Positions 25,914 to 34,714 of a stretch of DNA of 64,000 bases are shown here, piece after piece (position 1 is the stretch's first letter; each line of letters begins with the position of its first letter). The position numbers were made by a program, and so were the translations under genes. The notes beneath the pieces were generated by a model that searched no databases, was not told the origin of the DNA, and worked only from the letters and a program-made list of their open reading frames with translations. This DNA is from Leucobacter allii. GTDB lineage: Bacteria; Actinomycetota; Actinomycetes; Actinomycetales; Microbacteriaceae. Where the stretch lies: positions 3,038,001 through 3,102,000 of the forward strand of contig NZ_CP095045.1 in the NCBI RefSeq assembly GCF_022919155.1. Reading direction: 5' to 3'.

Positions 25914-26915
25914 ATGGCGACCATCCGTGACGTCGCCCGCCTCGCCGGAGTCTCCTCCGGCACCGTGAGCAATGTGCTCAATCGGCCGTCCTACGTCCGC
26001 ACGGACACCCGCGAGCGCGTGCTGCAGGCCATCGCCGAGCTCGACTTCGTCCCCGATCAGCGCTCCCGGCAGTTCCGCCCGGGCCGCGCGCGGACGATCG
26101 GGATCGCCGTCGCCGAGCTCGGCAACCCCTTCTTCGTGGACGTCGCCCTCGGCGCCGAGGCGGTGTGCCGGGAGCAGGATCTCGGCGTCGTGCTCTGCAA
26201 CAGCTCGTACGACCCGCAGCTCGAGTCGCAGAACCTCGACCTCCTCGTGCAGCAGCGCGTGCAGGGCATCATCATCTCGCCCGTCGACGAGAAGAGCTCC
26301 CGGCTCGACATGCTCAAGGACCGCGGCGTGCCGATGGTCTTCGTCGACCGCGTCGGCGACGACCGCGACGTGTGGTCCGTCGTCATCGACGACCGCGAGG
26401 GCGGACGGCTCGGCGCGCGCCACCTCATCGCCGGCGGGCATCGCAGGATCGCCTTCCTCGGGCACCCCCACCGCTCGCCGAAGGTCCGTCTCCGCTACGC
26501 GGGCGCGCGCGAGGTCGTCAACCGCTCCGACGGGGACATCACCCTCGAGCTCGTCTCCGCGGCGTCGTGGACCGTCGACGACGGGCGCCGGCTGGGCGCC
26601 GCGCTCGCCGCCCGCCCGCGGGACAAGCGCCCGACGGCGGTGCTGTGCGCCAACGACATGCTCGCGCTCGGGCTCGTGCAGGAGCTCCTCGGCGCCGGAC
26701 TGCGCGTGCCCGAGGACATCGCCGTCGTCGGCTACGACGACATCGCCTGGGCCGAGCTCGGCGCGGTGCCGCTCACGACCATCGCCCAGCCCCGCGAGCT
26801 CCTCGGGCGGACCGCGGTCGAGATGATGATGCACCTCATCGATCCCGCAGGGCCGCTCCCCGAGGCGAACCACATCGTGCTCGCCCCGGAGCTCGTCGTG
26901 CGCGCCTCGGCCTGA
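25914..26915 (+). CDS. LacI family regulator of the unknown-sugar operon
   Basis: 333 residues. LacI helix-turn-helix and hinge (TIRDVARLAGVSSGTVSNVLNRPSYVRTDT), then the effector-binding core (IAVAELGNPFFVDVALGAEA, DNR-like IDDREGGRLGARHLI, AVLCANDMLALGLVQEL, IAVVGYDDIAWAELG). The second half resembles the other LacI protein but the operator is different: TTCAATGAA rather than TGAAACG. The same palindrome occurs twice in front of the sugar operon that runs toward this gene from 33997, so it is the likely repressor of that operon and of itself. Confidence 0.9.
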   Translation: MATIRDVARLAGVSSGTVSNVLNRPSYVRTDTRERVLQAIAELDFVPDQRSRQFRPGRARTIGIAVAELGNPFFVDVALGAEAVCREQDLGVVLCNSSYDPQLESQNLDLLVQQRVQGIIISPVDEKSSRLDMLKDRGVPMVFVDRVGDDRDVWSVVIDDREGGRLGARHLIAGGHRRIAFLGHPHRSPKVRLRYAGAREVVNRSDGDITLELVSAASWTVDDGRRLGAALAARPRDKRPTAVLCANDMLALGLVQELLGAGLRVPEDIAVVGYDDIAWAELGAVPLTTIAQPRELLGRTAVEMMMHLIDPAGPLPEANHIVLAPELVVRASA

Positions 26916-26960
26916 GCGCTCGGCGGCCCCGATCCCGGCCGCGACGCGGGAATGGGATCG

Positions 26961-27016
26961 AGATCGGGATCGGGAGATCGGGATCGGGAGATCGGGATCG
27001 GGAGATCGGGATCGGG
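26961..27016. repeat. Tandem repeat, 14-bp unit, four perfect copies
   Basis: AGATCGGGATCGGG occurs four times in a row (26961-26974, 26975-26988, 26989-27002, 27003-27016), in the gap between convergent lacI and the sugar-binding protein gene. It does not code for a supported protein. Confidence 0.93.
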
Positions 27017-27024
27017 AGGGCCGC

Positions 27025-27070
27025 AGTGCCGCAGGATCCCAGTGCCGTAGGATCCCAGTGCCGCAGGGCC
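27025..27070. repeat. Tandem repeat, 16-bp unit, about three copies
   Basis: AGTGCCGCAGGATCCC at 27025-27040, again with one change at 27041-27056, and a partial copy at 27057-27070. It is directly adjacent to the 14-bp array but has an unrelated unit. Confidence 0.88.
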
Positions 27071-27081
27071 GATGGACGCGA

Positions 27082-27118
27082 GCGGGGGCGGGGCGCACCG
27101 CGTGCGCCCCGCCCCCGC
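27082..27118. terminator. Strong bidirectional hairpin
   Basis: GCGGGGGCGGGGCGCAC (27082-27098) is perfectly complementary to 27102-27118 with a three-base loop: a 17-bp GC stem. It lies between the ends of convergent genes, where it can act on both transcripts. No T tract follows on either side. Confidence 0.6.
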
Positions 27119-27147
27119 CGATCCGGACTCGGACGGCCGATCCGGAC

Positions 27148-28134
27148 TCAGAAGGCCGGTTCGACGTCCTCGACGTTCTCCGCCGTGACGACGGTGAGGG
27201 GGATCGGGATCCGCGCCTCGACCTGCTCGCCCGCGGCCGCCTGCAGGATCGTCTCGAGCGCGAGCTTGCCGTCCTCGACCGGCGACTGCACGATCGTCGC
27301 GTAGAACTGGCCGTCACGGATCGAGTCGAAGGCGTCCTGCTGGCCGTTGATGCCCACGATCGGCGGGATCGCCCCGGGGTCCTTCCCCGCCTCGGCCCAG
27401 GCGTCGATGAAGCCGCGGGCCATCGTGTCGTCGTTCGCGTAGACGCCGTCGATGTCGTCGCCGAACCGCGTGATGAGGTCGCGGCTCGCGACGAGCGCCT
27501 TCTGCTGATCGAAGTCGGCGTTCACCGTCTGCAGCACCTCGATCCCGGAACCGAGCTCCTCGAGCTGCTCCGTGAAGCCGTCGGTGCGGCCGATGCTCGT
27601 GCCGTTGCCCGCCTGGCCGGCGATGATGACGACGCCGCCCTCGCCGCCGAGCGCCTCGTCCATGGCCTCGGCGGAGAGCACGCCCTCCTCGTAGACGTCG
27701 GGTCCGGTGAAGCTCGCCACGAGCTCGAGCGCCTCGTCGTCCATGGGCGAGTTGATGAGCACCACGGGGATGCCCGCGGTCTGCGCCTGGATGAGCCCGG
27801 GGATGTACGCCTGCGGGTCGAGCGGCCACAGCACGATGCCGTCAGGACTGCGCCCGATGCAGGTGGTGAGCTGCTCGGTGCCGGTCTGCACGTCGAAGTC
27901 CTGGCTGAGCATGGTGACCTTGGCGCCGGCCTCATCGGCCGCGGCCTGGAACGCCTCGTTCGCGGGCGTCGCGTAGGCGTGCGACTCGGCCGCCGTGATG
28001 TAGCAGATCTCCTTGCCGGCGCCGTCGGCGGCGGCGCCCTCGGAGGCGGCGGGCGCGCCGCCCGAGCCGGAGCAGGAGGCGAGGAGCAGCGCGGCGGCGA
28101 GCGCCACGCCTCCGGTGAGTGCCTTCGTGATCAT
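27148..28134 (-). CDS. Sugar-binding lipoprotein of an unidentified CUT2 ABC system
   Basis: 328 residues. Signal peptide with lipobox LLASC and Cys21, then the type I periplasmic-binding fold: YITAAESHAYATPANEAFQAAADEAG, DGIVLWPLDPQAYIPGLIQAQTAGIPVVLINSP, NDDTMARGFIDAWAEAG. This belongs to the ribose/xylose-type (CUT2) group but is not close to the rhamnose-binding protein in the same window. ATG overlaps the permease stop by 4 bp. Last gene of a six-gene minus-strand operon; the ligand is unknown. Confidence 0.88.
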   Translation of the reverse strand: MITKALTGGVALAAALLLASCSGSGGAPAASEGAAADGAGKEICYITAAESHAYATPANEAFQAAADEAGAKVTMLSQDFDVQTGTEQLTTCIGRSPDGIVLWPLDPQAYIPGLIQAQTAGIPVVLINSPMDDEALELVASFTGPDVYEEGVLSAEAMDEALGGEGGVVIIAGQAGNGTSIGRTDGFTEQLEELGSGIEVLQTVNADFDQQKALVASRDLITRFGDDIDGVYANDDTMARGFIDAWAEAGKDPGAIPPIVGINGQQDAFDSIRDGQFYATIVQSPVEDGKLALETILQAAAGEQVEARIPIPLTVVTAENVEDVEPAF

Positions 28135-29186
28135 GCGGGTGTCCTTTCGGTTTCCTGGGGGTGTTCGGCGCCGCTCTGCGATGAGAGGCGCCGCAGCAGC
28201 GCGGCGGGTGAGACGTCGGTGCCGCGTCGGGCATGGGTGAGTCGGTCGAGCAGGATGAGGAGGAGCAGGATCGCGCCGGTCACGATGTCCTGCACGTAGG
28301 CGGGGATGCTCTGGTACTCCATCGCGGTGGTGAGCGCCGCGAGGGTGAGCAGCCCGCCGAGGGTGCCGAGCGCCGAGCCGATCCCGCCCTCGAGCCGGGT
28401 GCCGCCGATCACCACGGCGGCGATCGCGGTGAGCACGATCGTGTCGCCGAACACCGGGGAGCCGGTGTTCGAGGCGATCCCGAAGGTCACCCCGGCGATC
28501 CCGGCCATGAGCCCGCTGAAGACGAAGGCGCCGAACAGGTACCAGCGCGAGCGGATGCCGCTCGCCGCCGCGCTCGTGGCGTTGCTGCCGACCGCGAAGA
28601 GGTTGCGCCCGGAGACCATGCGCGTGAGCCACACGTGCAGCAGCAGGATCAGCACGACGAAGATGAAGACCCGAGTCGAGAGGGTGCCGAGCACGGGCTG
28701 GGTCAGCGGAATGCCGAAGAACGGGTCGATGCCGCTGACCGGCCGCGAGTCCGTGATGAGGTGGCAGACGGCGCGGAAGAGCAGCATGGAGGCGAGCGTG
28801 GCCACGAGCGAGTTGATCCGCAGGATCACCACGAGCACCCCGTTCACGCAGCCCGCCAGCAGGCCGACGCCGAGCCCGACGAACGCCGCGGGGATCTGCC
28901 CGAGCGGCTCCTGCAGACCGACCGCGGCGATCCCGGAGAGCGCGAGGATCGCGCCGCCGGAGAGATCGAGCTGGCCGGCGATGAGCACGACCGTGAGCCC
29001 GATGGCGATGAGGCCCATGGTGGCCACGCGGTCGATGCCGAGGCTGAGCGTGCGGGCGTCGAAGAAGCCGGGGACGAAGGTCGCGGCGATGACGAGCGTC
29101 GCGGCGAGGATCACGATGACCCGGTAGCGCACGAGCCCGAGCAGCGCCAGGCTCCAGCCGCCCCGGGGCGAGGCTGCGGTGCTCAT
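28131..29186 (-). CDS. Sugar ABC permease of the unidentified system (second)
   Basis: 351 residues, about 9-10 helices of BPD_transp_2 type. GLTVVLIAGQLDLSGGAILAL is the conserved EAA-like region and VSGRNLFAVGSNATSAAASGIRSR the coupling loop. It has 4-bp overlaps with both neighbours. The C-terminal 45 residues are polar and extend beyond the last helix. Paired with the next permease it would make a heterodimeric channel, again a two-permease CUT2 system. Confidence 0.9.
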   Translation of the reverse strand: MSTAASPRGGWSLALLGLVRYRVIVILAATLVIAATFVPGFFDARTLSLGIDRVATMGLIAIGLTVVLIAGQLDLSGGAILALSGIAAVGLQEPLGQIPAAFVGLGVGLLAGCVNGVLVVILRINSLVATLASMLLFRAVCHLITDSRPVSGIDPFFGIPLTQPVLGTLSTRVFIFVVLILLLHVWLTRMVSGRNLFAVGSNATSAAASGIRSRWYLFGAFVFSGLMAGIAGVTFGIASNTGSPVFGDTIVLTAIAAVVIGGTRLEGGIGSALGTLGGLLTLAALTTAMEYQSIPAYVQDIVTGAILLLLILLDRLTHARRGTDVSPAALLRRLSSQSGAEHPQETERTPA

Positions 29187-30202
29187 GACCGGCCTCCCTT
29201 CCGTCGGAGGTAGATGTCGAGGGAGACCGCTCCGACGATGAGCAGTCCCTTGGCGATCCCCTGCACCGCGGTGGGCACGCCCTGCAGCACGAGGATGTTG
29301 TTGAGCAGGGCGACGAACAGCAGGCCGCCGAGCGCGCGGGGGATGCTCCCGGAGCCGCCGAGCAGACTGATGCCGCCCACGACGACCGCGGTGATGGCAT
29401 CGAACTCGTAGCCCACGCCGATCGCTGGCCGCGCGGTCTGCAGGGTGATCCCGAGCAGCGCCCCCGCCAGGCCGCTGAGCGCCCCGGTCATCACGAAGGC
29501 CGTCGCCCGGGTGCGCGCCAGCGGCACAGCGCTCGCGCGCGTCGCATCGGGGTTGCTGCCGGCGGCGTACACCCACCGGCCGAGCACGGTCCGCGAGAGC
29601 ACGAGATGCCCGAGCAGCGCGACGACGAGGAAGATGATGACGATGACGGGGATGCCGAGCACCCGGCCGTTGATGAAGGCCTGCGCCGCCGGGTCCGAGC
29701 CGTAGACGATCACCCCGCCCACGCTCCACTGCGCGATGCCGAGCACGATCGTGCTGACCCCGAGCGTCGTGATCACGGGGTTGATGCGGGCGTAGCCGAT
29801 GAGCAGGCCGTTGACCGCCCCCGCCGCGCAGGCGGCCAGGATGCCGACGAGCGCGGCGGGGAAGGTGCCAATGGCCGGCTGCAGCCCGAGCGTGAGGATC
29901 GCGCCCACGGCGACCGTCGCCGGCACCGAGAGGTCGGCGAGCCCGCGCGTGATGAACACGAAGGTCATGCCCACGACGATCACGCCGAGGATCGAGATGT
30001 TGATGAGGACGTTGACGAGGTTGCCGATCGAGAGGAAGCGATCGGAGAGCAGGGCGCCGATGACGAGCAGCAGCACGATGCCCACGGGCATGCCGATGAG
30101 CGGGCCGAGGCGCGCGCCCAGCTTGGCGCGGGTCACCCGGCTCGTGCCCGGCACGCCCGTGGCGGTCGTGTCGAGTCTCGTGTCCAGCTTCGCGTCGCTC
30201 AT
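29183..30202 (-). CDS. Sugar ABC permease of the unidentified system (first)
   Basis: 339 residues, about 9-10 helices of BPD_transp_2 type. GMTFVFITRGLADLSVPATVAVGA and RTVLGRWVYAAGSNPDATRASAVPL are recognisable family motifs. A polar N-terminus of about 30 residues precedes the first helix. Start overlaps the ATPase stop by 4 bp. Confidence 0.9.
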   Translation of the reverse strand: MSDAKLDTRLDTTATGVPGTSRVTRAKLGARLGPLIGMPVGIVLLLVIGALLSDRFLSIGNLVNVLINISILGVIVVGMTFVFITRGLADLSVPATVAVGAILTLGLQPAIGTFPAALVGILAACAAGAVNGLLIGYARINPVITTLGVSTIVLGIAQWSVGGVIVYGSDPAAQAFINGRVLGIPVIVIIFLVVALLGHLVLSRTVLGRWVYAAGSNPDATRASAVPLARTRATAFVMTGALSGLAGALLGITLQTARPAIGVGYEFDAITAVVVGGISLLGGSGSIPRALGGLLFVALLNNILVLQGVPTAVQGIAKGLLIVGAVSLDIYLRRKGGRS

Positions 30203-31692
30203 GCGCGCACCGCCTCTCCGGTCGCCGCGTGCATCACCGCGGCCTCGTCGGCTTCCGATCGGTCGAGTTCCGCCGAGACGCGCCCCTCGTGGAGCACGTA
30301 GATCCGGTCGCTCACCGCGAGCACCTCGGGGAGCTCGGAGGAGATCAGCAGGATCGCGGTGCCCGCGGCGGCGAGCTCGCCGATGATCTCGTGGATGTCG
30401 GCCTTCGCGCCGACGTCGACGCCGCGCGTCGGCTCGTCGAGGATGAGCACGCGCGGCCGCGCCGCGAGCCACTTGGCGATGACGACCTTCTGCTGGTTGC
30501 CGCCGCTCAGGGTGTCGACGGCGCGCTCGATGACCGGCGGCGAGACGCCGAGCGTCTCGACCTGCGTACGGGCCATCGTGCGCTCCCGGCCGCGGGAGAT
30601 CCAGCCCGCCGTCGAGAGCCCGCCGAGCACCGGCAGCGCGATGTTGTCCTTGATGGAGGCCGACGGCACGATGCCGTCGCGCTTGCGGTCCTCGGGCACG
30701 TAGGCGATCCCCGCCGCGACGCCCTGGGCGGGCGTGCGCGCGGCGACGGGCGCCCCGTCAACGCGCACCTCGCCCGACTGGGCGCGGTCGAGGCCGAAGA
30801 CGGCGCGGGCGACCTCCGTGCGGCCGGCGCCGACGAGGCCGGCGAGCCCGACGATCTCGCCGGCGCGCACGCGCAGGGAGACATCGGCGAACGCCCCGGG
30901 CCGCGTCAGTCCGTCGACCTCGAGGACGGTCTCCCCGATCGGCACCTCGCGCTTCGGGAAGATGTCGGTGAGATCGCGTCCCACCATGAGCCGGATCATC
31001 TCGCCCGCCGTGAGTCCCTCGGCCGCCCGCGTCTCGATCTGCCTGCCGTCGCGGAGCACCGTGACCTGGTCGGCGAGATCGAGCACCTCGCGCAGGCGGT
31101 GGCTGATGTAGATGATGGCGATGCCGTCCGCCCGCATGCGGCGCACGATGTGGAAGAGCGCCTGCGCCTCGTGCTCGCTGAGGGACGAGGTCGGCTCGTC
31201 GAGCACGATGATGCTCGGCCGTTGCGCATACGCCTTCGCGATCTCCACGATCTGCTGCTGGCTCACCGTGAGCGACCCGAGGACGGCGCCGGGGTCGATG
31301 CGCGCGTCGAAGGCCTCGAGCACGCTCGTGGCGGCCTCCGTGAGGGCGCGACGGCGCACGAAGCCGAGCCGTGCGGGCGTCGATCCGAGCATGATGTTCT
31401 CGGCCACCGTGAGGTCGGGGACGAGATTGAGCTCCTGGTAGACCATGCCGATGCCGCGCTTGCGGGCGTCGATCGGCCCGGCGATGCGCGTGCGCTCGCC
31501 GTTCAGGCTGATGGATCCCTCGTCCGGTTGGTACACGCCGGCGAGGATCTTCATCAGCGTCGACTTGCCCGCGCCGTTCTCGCCGACGATCGCGTGCACC
31601 TCGCCCGCGCGGGCGACGAGGTCGACGTCGGCGAGCGCCCGGATGCCGGGGAACGACTTCGAGATGCCCCGCATCTCCAGAGCCGCGTTCAT
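30199..31692 (-). CDS. Sugar ABC ATPase, two-domain CUT2, unidentified sugar
   Basis: 497 residues. Two ATPase domains: the first with Walker [10 protein letters not shown], signature LTVSQQQIVEIAKAYA and Walker B IIVLDEPTSSLSE. The second has the degenerate Walker [17 protein letters not shown], signature [16 protein letters not shown] and DEPTRGVDVG. The layout equals RbsA/MglA-type ATPases. ATG at 31692 overlaps the stop of the DUF4432 gene by 4 bp, giving an unbroken coupled chain from epimerase to binding protein. Confidence 0.92.
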   Translation of the reverse strand: MNAALEMRGISKSFPGIRALADVDLVARAGEVHAIVGENGAGKSTLMKILAGVYQPDEGSISLNGERTRIAGPIDARKRGIGMVYQELNLVPDLTVAENIMLGSTPARLGFVRRRALTEAATSVLEAFDARIDPGAVLGSLTVSQQQIVEIAKAYAQRPSIIVLDEPTSSLSEHEAQALFHIVRRMRADGIAIIYISHRLREVLDLADQVTVLRDGRQIETRAAEGLTAGEMIRLMVGRDLTDIFPKREVPIGETVLEVDGLTRPGAFADVSLRVRAGEIVGLAGLVGAGRTEVARAVFGLDRAQSGEVRVDGAPVAARTPAQGVAAGIAYVPEDRKRDGIVPSASIKDNIALPVLGGLSTAGWISRGRERTMARTQVETLGVSPPVIERAVDTLSGGNQQKVVIAKWLAARPRVLILDEPTRGVDVGAKADIHEIIGELAAAGTAILLISSELPEVLAVSDRIYVLHEGRVSAELDRSEADEAAVMHAATGEAVRA

Positions 31693-32741
31693 GCGGCACC
31701 TCCCGTCTCGGCCGAGGCGCCCTGGCGGCTCGGCCCGCAATGGAACTCGATTCGGTATGCGACGCTCTCGCCCGGGCCGAGCTCGGGCAGCACGCCCGCC
31801 TCTCGGGCTGCGGCCCGGCCGCGGCTCCAGTCGACGTTCGTGGGCTCGAGGCCGAGGACGTACTGGCCCTCGCCGAGCATCTTCCACTGGTGGAGCGCCG
31901 GGAGCGTCTCCGCGTCGAACCGCACGGCGACGCGCAGATCGCGGGCGGCGTTGTCGAGGGAGACCTCGGCGGTGCCGGCGCCCGTGAAGTCGTGCTTGAA
32001 CACCTGCTCGGCAGCGCCCGGCACGGGCCCCGTGATCTCGAACCACCGCGCGAGACCGCGCTCGGCATCGGCGTCTCGGGGGGAGACGGAGCTCGACGGG
32101 ATCTCGAGGACGGCCCCGTCGTCGAGGAGCGGCCAGCCGAGGTTCGCGTGGTAGAGCACCATGTGCCCGGTGGACGCGTCCGAGGCGTTCGTCACGCGAT
32201 CCTCGACCACGATCGCAGCGCCGCCGAGCGGCACCGACACCCGCCGATGCAGCACGAGGTGCTCGCCGTGCACGGCGGCCTGGCGCACCTCGGCCTCGAC
32301 CACGAGCTCGGCGTCCGTCACCTGGGCGCGGGTGACGACCGCCGGCACGGCGCCGATGCGGCCGTGCATGGGATAGTCGACGCCGGCATCGGTGCTCGGC
32401 GGGCCGTAGGCGTCCAGGCCGCAGGTCGCGAGGAGCCCGCCGCCGAAGCCGCGGAGCCAGTCCGTGCCGGCATCGCTCGTCAGGCCCGGGGCGGTGAAGC
32501 CCGTGGGCGAGTGCCAGGCGATCGGGACGCCGCGGTAGCTCGCCGCGCCGATGTCGAGCGCCCGGTCGGGCAGCAGCTCCACCGTGAGCCCGCCGCCGGA
32601 CGTCAGCACGGTACGCCGGGATCCGCGGCCGGGGCCCTGCATCACCTCGTACTCGTCGATGCGGGCGAGCTGCGCGGGCGCGCCGACGCGCCGCCTCGCC
32701 TCGGCGAGCGGGCGCCCGTAGAGCTCGGGGTCCTCGGCCAC
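31689..32741 (-). CDS. DUF4432 family aldose-1-epimerase-like protein
   Basis: 350 residues from a GTG at 32741, two bases after the cupin gene stop. The sequence has a galactose-mutarotase-like beta-sandwich character: GGGLTVELLPDRALDIGAASYRGVPIAWHSPTG, GFGGGLLATCGLDAYGPPS, YPMHGRIG with candidate catalytic His, and GHMVLYHANLGWPLLDDGA. I assign it to DUF4432, a mutarotase-superfamily group without settled function. It may change anomers of the imported sugar. Coupled to the transporter genes, so a role in the same sugar route is firm even though the substrate is not. Confidence 0.75.
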   Translation of the reverse strand: MAEDPELYGRPLAEARRRVGAPAQLARIDEYEVMQGPGRGSRRTVLTSGGGLTVELLPDRALDIGAASYRGVPIAWHSPTGFTAPGLTSDAGTDWLRGFGGGLLATCGLDAYGPPSTDAGVDYPMHGRIGAVPAVVTRAQVTDAELVVEAEVRQAAVHGEHLVLHRRVSVPLGGAAIVVEDRVTNASDASTGHMVLYHANLGWPLLDDGAVLEIPSSSVSPRDADAERGLARWFEITGPVPGAAEQVFKHDFTGAGTAEVSLDNAARDLRVAVRFDAETLPALHQWKMLGEGQYVLGLEPTNVDWSRGRAAAREAGVLPELGPGESVAYRIEFHCGPSRQGASAETGGAA

Positions 32742-32743
32742 GG

Positions 32744-33997
32744 TCAGATCCCCAGCTCGCCGCGCTCGGCGGCGAGCTGCCGGTTGCCCGGGCCGAAGTG
32801 CTTGAGCATCACGAGGTCGTCGGTCGCGGAGGTGTTGACCACGCGCACGCCATCGGCCGCGGCGCCCGCGGTGACGAAGAACTCGTCGCTCGAGAACTGG
32901 CCGTAGCGGATGCTCGAGATGGCCGCGATGTGGGCGTCCCCGATCGTGCCGTGGCCGGCGACGGCGATGAGGCCGTGCGCGTCGCGGTCGGCGATCGTGA
33001 CCGATCCCCCGGGCGCGACGGTGAGCTCCTTCGCGCTGAAGGCCTCGGAGCGGTAGGTGATCCAGCGCTCCACGTACTCGGGCGAGCCCGCCCGGCTCTC
33101 GAGCGTCTCGACGGGCGGGGTGAAGCGGTGGCTCCAGAACTCGGGATCGACGTTGAGGTCCCAGTCCGCCAGATCGACGATGAAGTCGAGATCGCCGACC
33201 CGGTCCTCCGGCACGTCCTTCCACATGAGCTCGTCGGGGACCTCGCGGTTGTTCGACCACGACTCCGTCATGGCGAAGACGTCGCAGGCCGCCTGCGGCT
33301 CGTAGGTGCACATGCTCGCGGGGGCGTGGAGCACCCCGGCGGGCACGTCCCATCCGGTGCCCGGCGTGATGCGGTAGGCCTTCGAGAGGTCGGTGATGCG
33401 GTTGTCGCCGCCGCGCAGGAAGGCCTCGAGCCGATCCCGCAGCTGCTCCCGCGTGGTCTCGGGGTGCAGCCCGAAGAAGGTGTAGGGGAACTGGCCGCCG
33501 TGATTGTTCATCTGCGGCGGGAAGTAGTAGGCCTCGGGCTTGCCCGGCTTGCCGACGAGCGCCGCGTGCTCGTCGCGGTGGTGGATGTGGAAGGGCAGGG
33601 GGAACTCGTTGTCGAAGAACTTCGAGTACATCGGCCAGAGGCCGTGCGAGGCCCACAACGCGCCGATCGCGTCGCCCTGCGCGTGCGCGATGAGCTCGTC
33701 GAGCGGGATGACGCCGCCCTCGGGATCGCGGACGAGGCTGAGCCCCTCGAAGGGGTCGGTGCGCGGGCCGTTCTCGGCCCGGATCGCGCTCGCGAGCCAG
33801 CGCTCGTCGATGCCGCCGCGCTCCTTGCCGAGCGGGAAGTAGTCGTCGGGGTGCAGCCTGATGCGCCGGCCCGGGGTGCAGAACGCGCGGGGCACCCAGG
33901 TGGGCGCGAGGCGCAGCACCCCGCCCGCATGGTTCATCGCGCGTTCGATCGCGGCTTCGGAACTCGTCACGCCTGCGTAAGGGCCGGCCTGTGCCAT
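32744..33997 (-). CDS. Phosphomannose-isomerase-like cupin, probable sugar isomerase
   Basis: 417 residues. Metal-site pattern PFHIHHRDEHA followed by KPGKPEAYYFPP resembles the type I phosphomannose isomerase metal-binding region (His, Glu), and PGTGWDVPAGVLHAPAS resembles its later PAG-x-HA metal-His motif. The N-terminal part (WVPRAFCTPGRRIRLHPDDYF) is unlike standard ManA. An unphosphorylated imported sugar, or its phosphate, could be isomerised; no kinase gene is nearby. ATG at 33997 has AAGGAG upstream and is preferred to an ATG at 34096. First gene of the operon. Confidence 0.65.
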   Translation of the reverse strand: MAQAGPYAGVTSSEAAIERAMNHAGGVLRLAPTWVPRAFCTPGRRIRLHPDDYFPLGKERGGIDERWLASAIRAENGPRTDPFEGLSLVRDPEGGVIPLDELIAHAQGDAIGALWASHGLWPMYSKFFDNEFPLPFHIHHRDEHAALVGKPGKPEAYYFPPQMNNHGGQFPYTFFGLHPETTREQLRDRLEAFLRGGDNRITDLSKAYRITPGTGWDVPAGVLHAPASMCTYEPQAACDVFAMTESWSNNREVPDELMWKDVPEDRVGDLDFIVDLADWDLNVDPEFWSHRFTPPVETLESRAGSPEYVERWITYRSEAFSAKELTVAPGGSVTIADRDAHGLIAVAGHGTIGDAHIAAISSIRYGQFSSDEFFVTAGAAADGVRVVNTSATDDLVMLKHFGPGNRQLAAERGELGI

Positions 33998-34099
33998 CTC
34001 GGTCACTCCTTCGTGGTGGTGCGGTGTGCGCGTCCGCGATACTTCGCGCCGCGAACGGATGCGCTCGCGAGGCTGCGCGCCGCGATCGATCGTCAAACT

Positions 34100-34112
34100 G
34101 GTTCAATGAACC
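34100..34112. promoter_or_regulatory. Operator for the second LacI regulator, site 1
   Basis: GGTTCAATGAACC, a perfect 13-bp palindrome with the same core as 25873-25883, downstream of the predicted start of the sugar operon. Confidence 0.7.
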
Positions 34113-34118
34113 TCGAAT

Positions 34119-34131
34119 GTTTCATTGAAAC
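34119..34131. promoter_or_regulatory. Operator for the second LacI regulator, site 2
   Basis: GTTTCATTGAAAC, a perfect 13-bp palindrome overlapping the predicted -10 and start point. Centres of sites 1 and 2 are 19 bp apart, close to two helical turns. Confidence 0.7.
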
Positions 34132-34156
34132 TACCAGCCCGTGACGATTCGCACAA
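34128..34156 (-). promoter_or_regulatory. Promoter of the unidentified-sugar operon
   Basis: Minus strand TTGTGC (34156-34151), 17-bp spacer, TAGTTT (34133-34128). Transcription would start near 34121, inside operator site 2, leaving a leader of about 125 nt. Confidence 0.5.
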
Positions 34157-34469
34157 CCACTCCCTCGAGCGAGACGCAATCGTTATCTGGAGGACACGCG
34201 CCCCGCGTTGCCTGGAGGTGCGGGGCCTCGGCACGGCTCGGGCGTCGGGTCCGCGATCGCGATCCCCGACGCCGGCGGCGGACGCCGCCCGCGTCCCCCG
34301 TGCCCGCGGGGAGCGCAGCCGCGCTCCCGAGCGATCAATGAAGCGGTGCGCGCCGGCTTCGCTGCCCGCGCCCGCGCTCGCCCCGCTCCTCGCCTCCGCT
34401 CGCGCTCGCCCCCAACGGCGCTCGTCCCCCACCCCGCCCGCCCTCGCCCCGCCCGCCCCCACACCCCGC

Positions 34470-34528
34470 TTCGCACGTCAGTCGTTGCGACTTCCCGGGC
34501 GATCAACCCACAACTCCTGACGTGCGAA
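34470..34528. repeat. 59-bp dispersed palindromic element, copy B
   Basis: Ends TTCGCACGTCAG (34470-34481) and CTGACGTGCGAA (34517-34528). The centre is nearly identical to copies A and C. Confidence 0.9.
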
Positions 34529-34629
34529 GGAATCGCCGGGGAGGGCGCGTCCGGATTCGACTCTCCCCACCACCTCTCACGCCCCCACCCCCTCTGACGC
34601 CCCCACCCCCGCTCGCCCCCTCACCCTGC

Positions 34630-34688
34630 CTCGCACGTCAGTCGTTGCGACTTCCCGGGCGATCTACCCACAACTCCTGGCGTGCGAA
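34630..34688. repeat. 59-bp dispersed palindromic element, copy C
   Basis: Ends CTCGCACGTCAG (34630-34641) and CTGGCGTGCGAA (34677-34688; two mismatches to a perfect inverse). It lies 101 bp after copy B in the same orientation. Confidence 0.9.
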
Positions 34689-34714
34689 CGGTGGGCGGCC
34701 GGCGGCGACCACGC

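Noticed and set aside
26961..27070. Possible CRISPR-like array
   Set aside because: Contiguous short tandem units without spacers.
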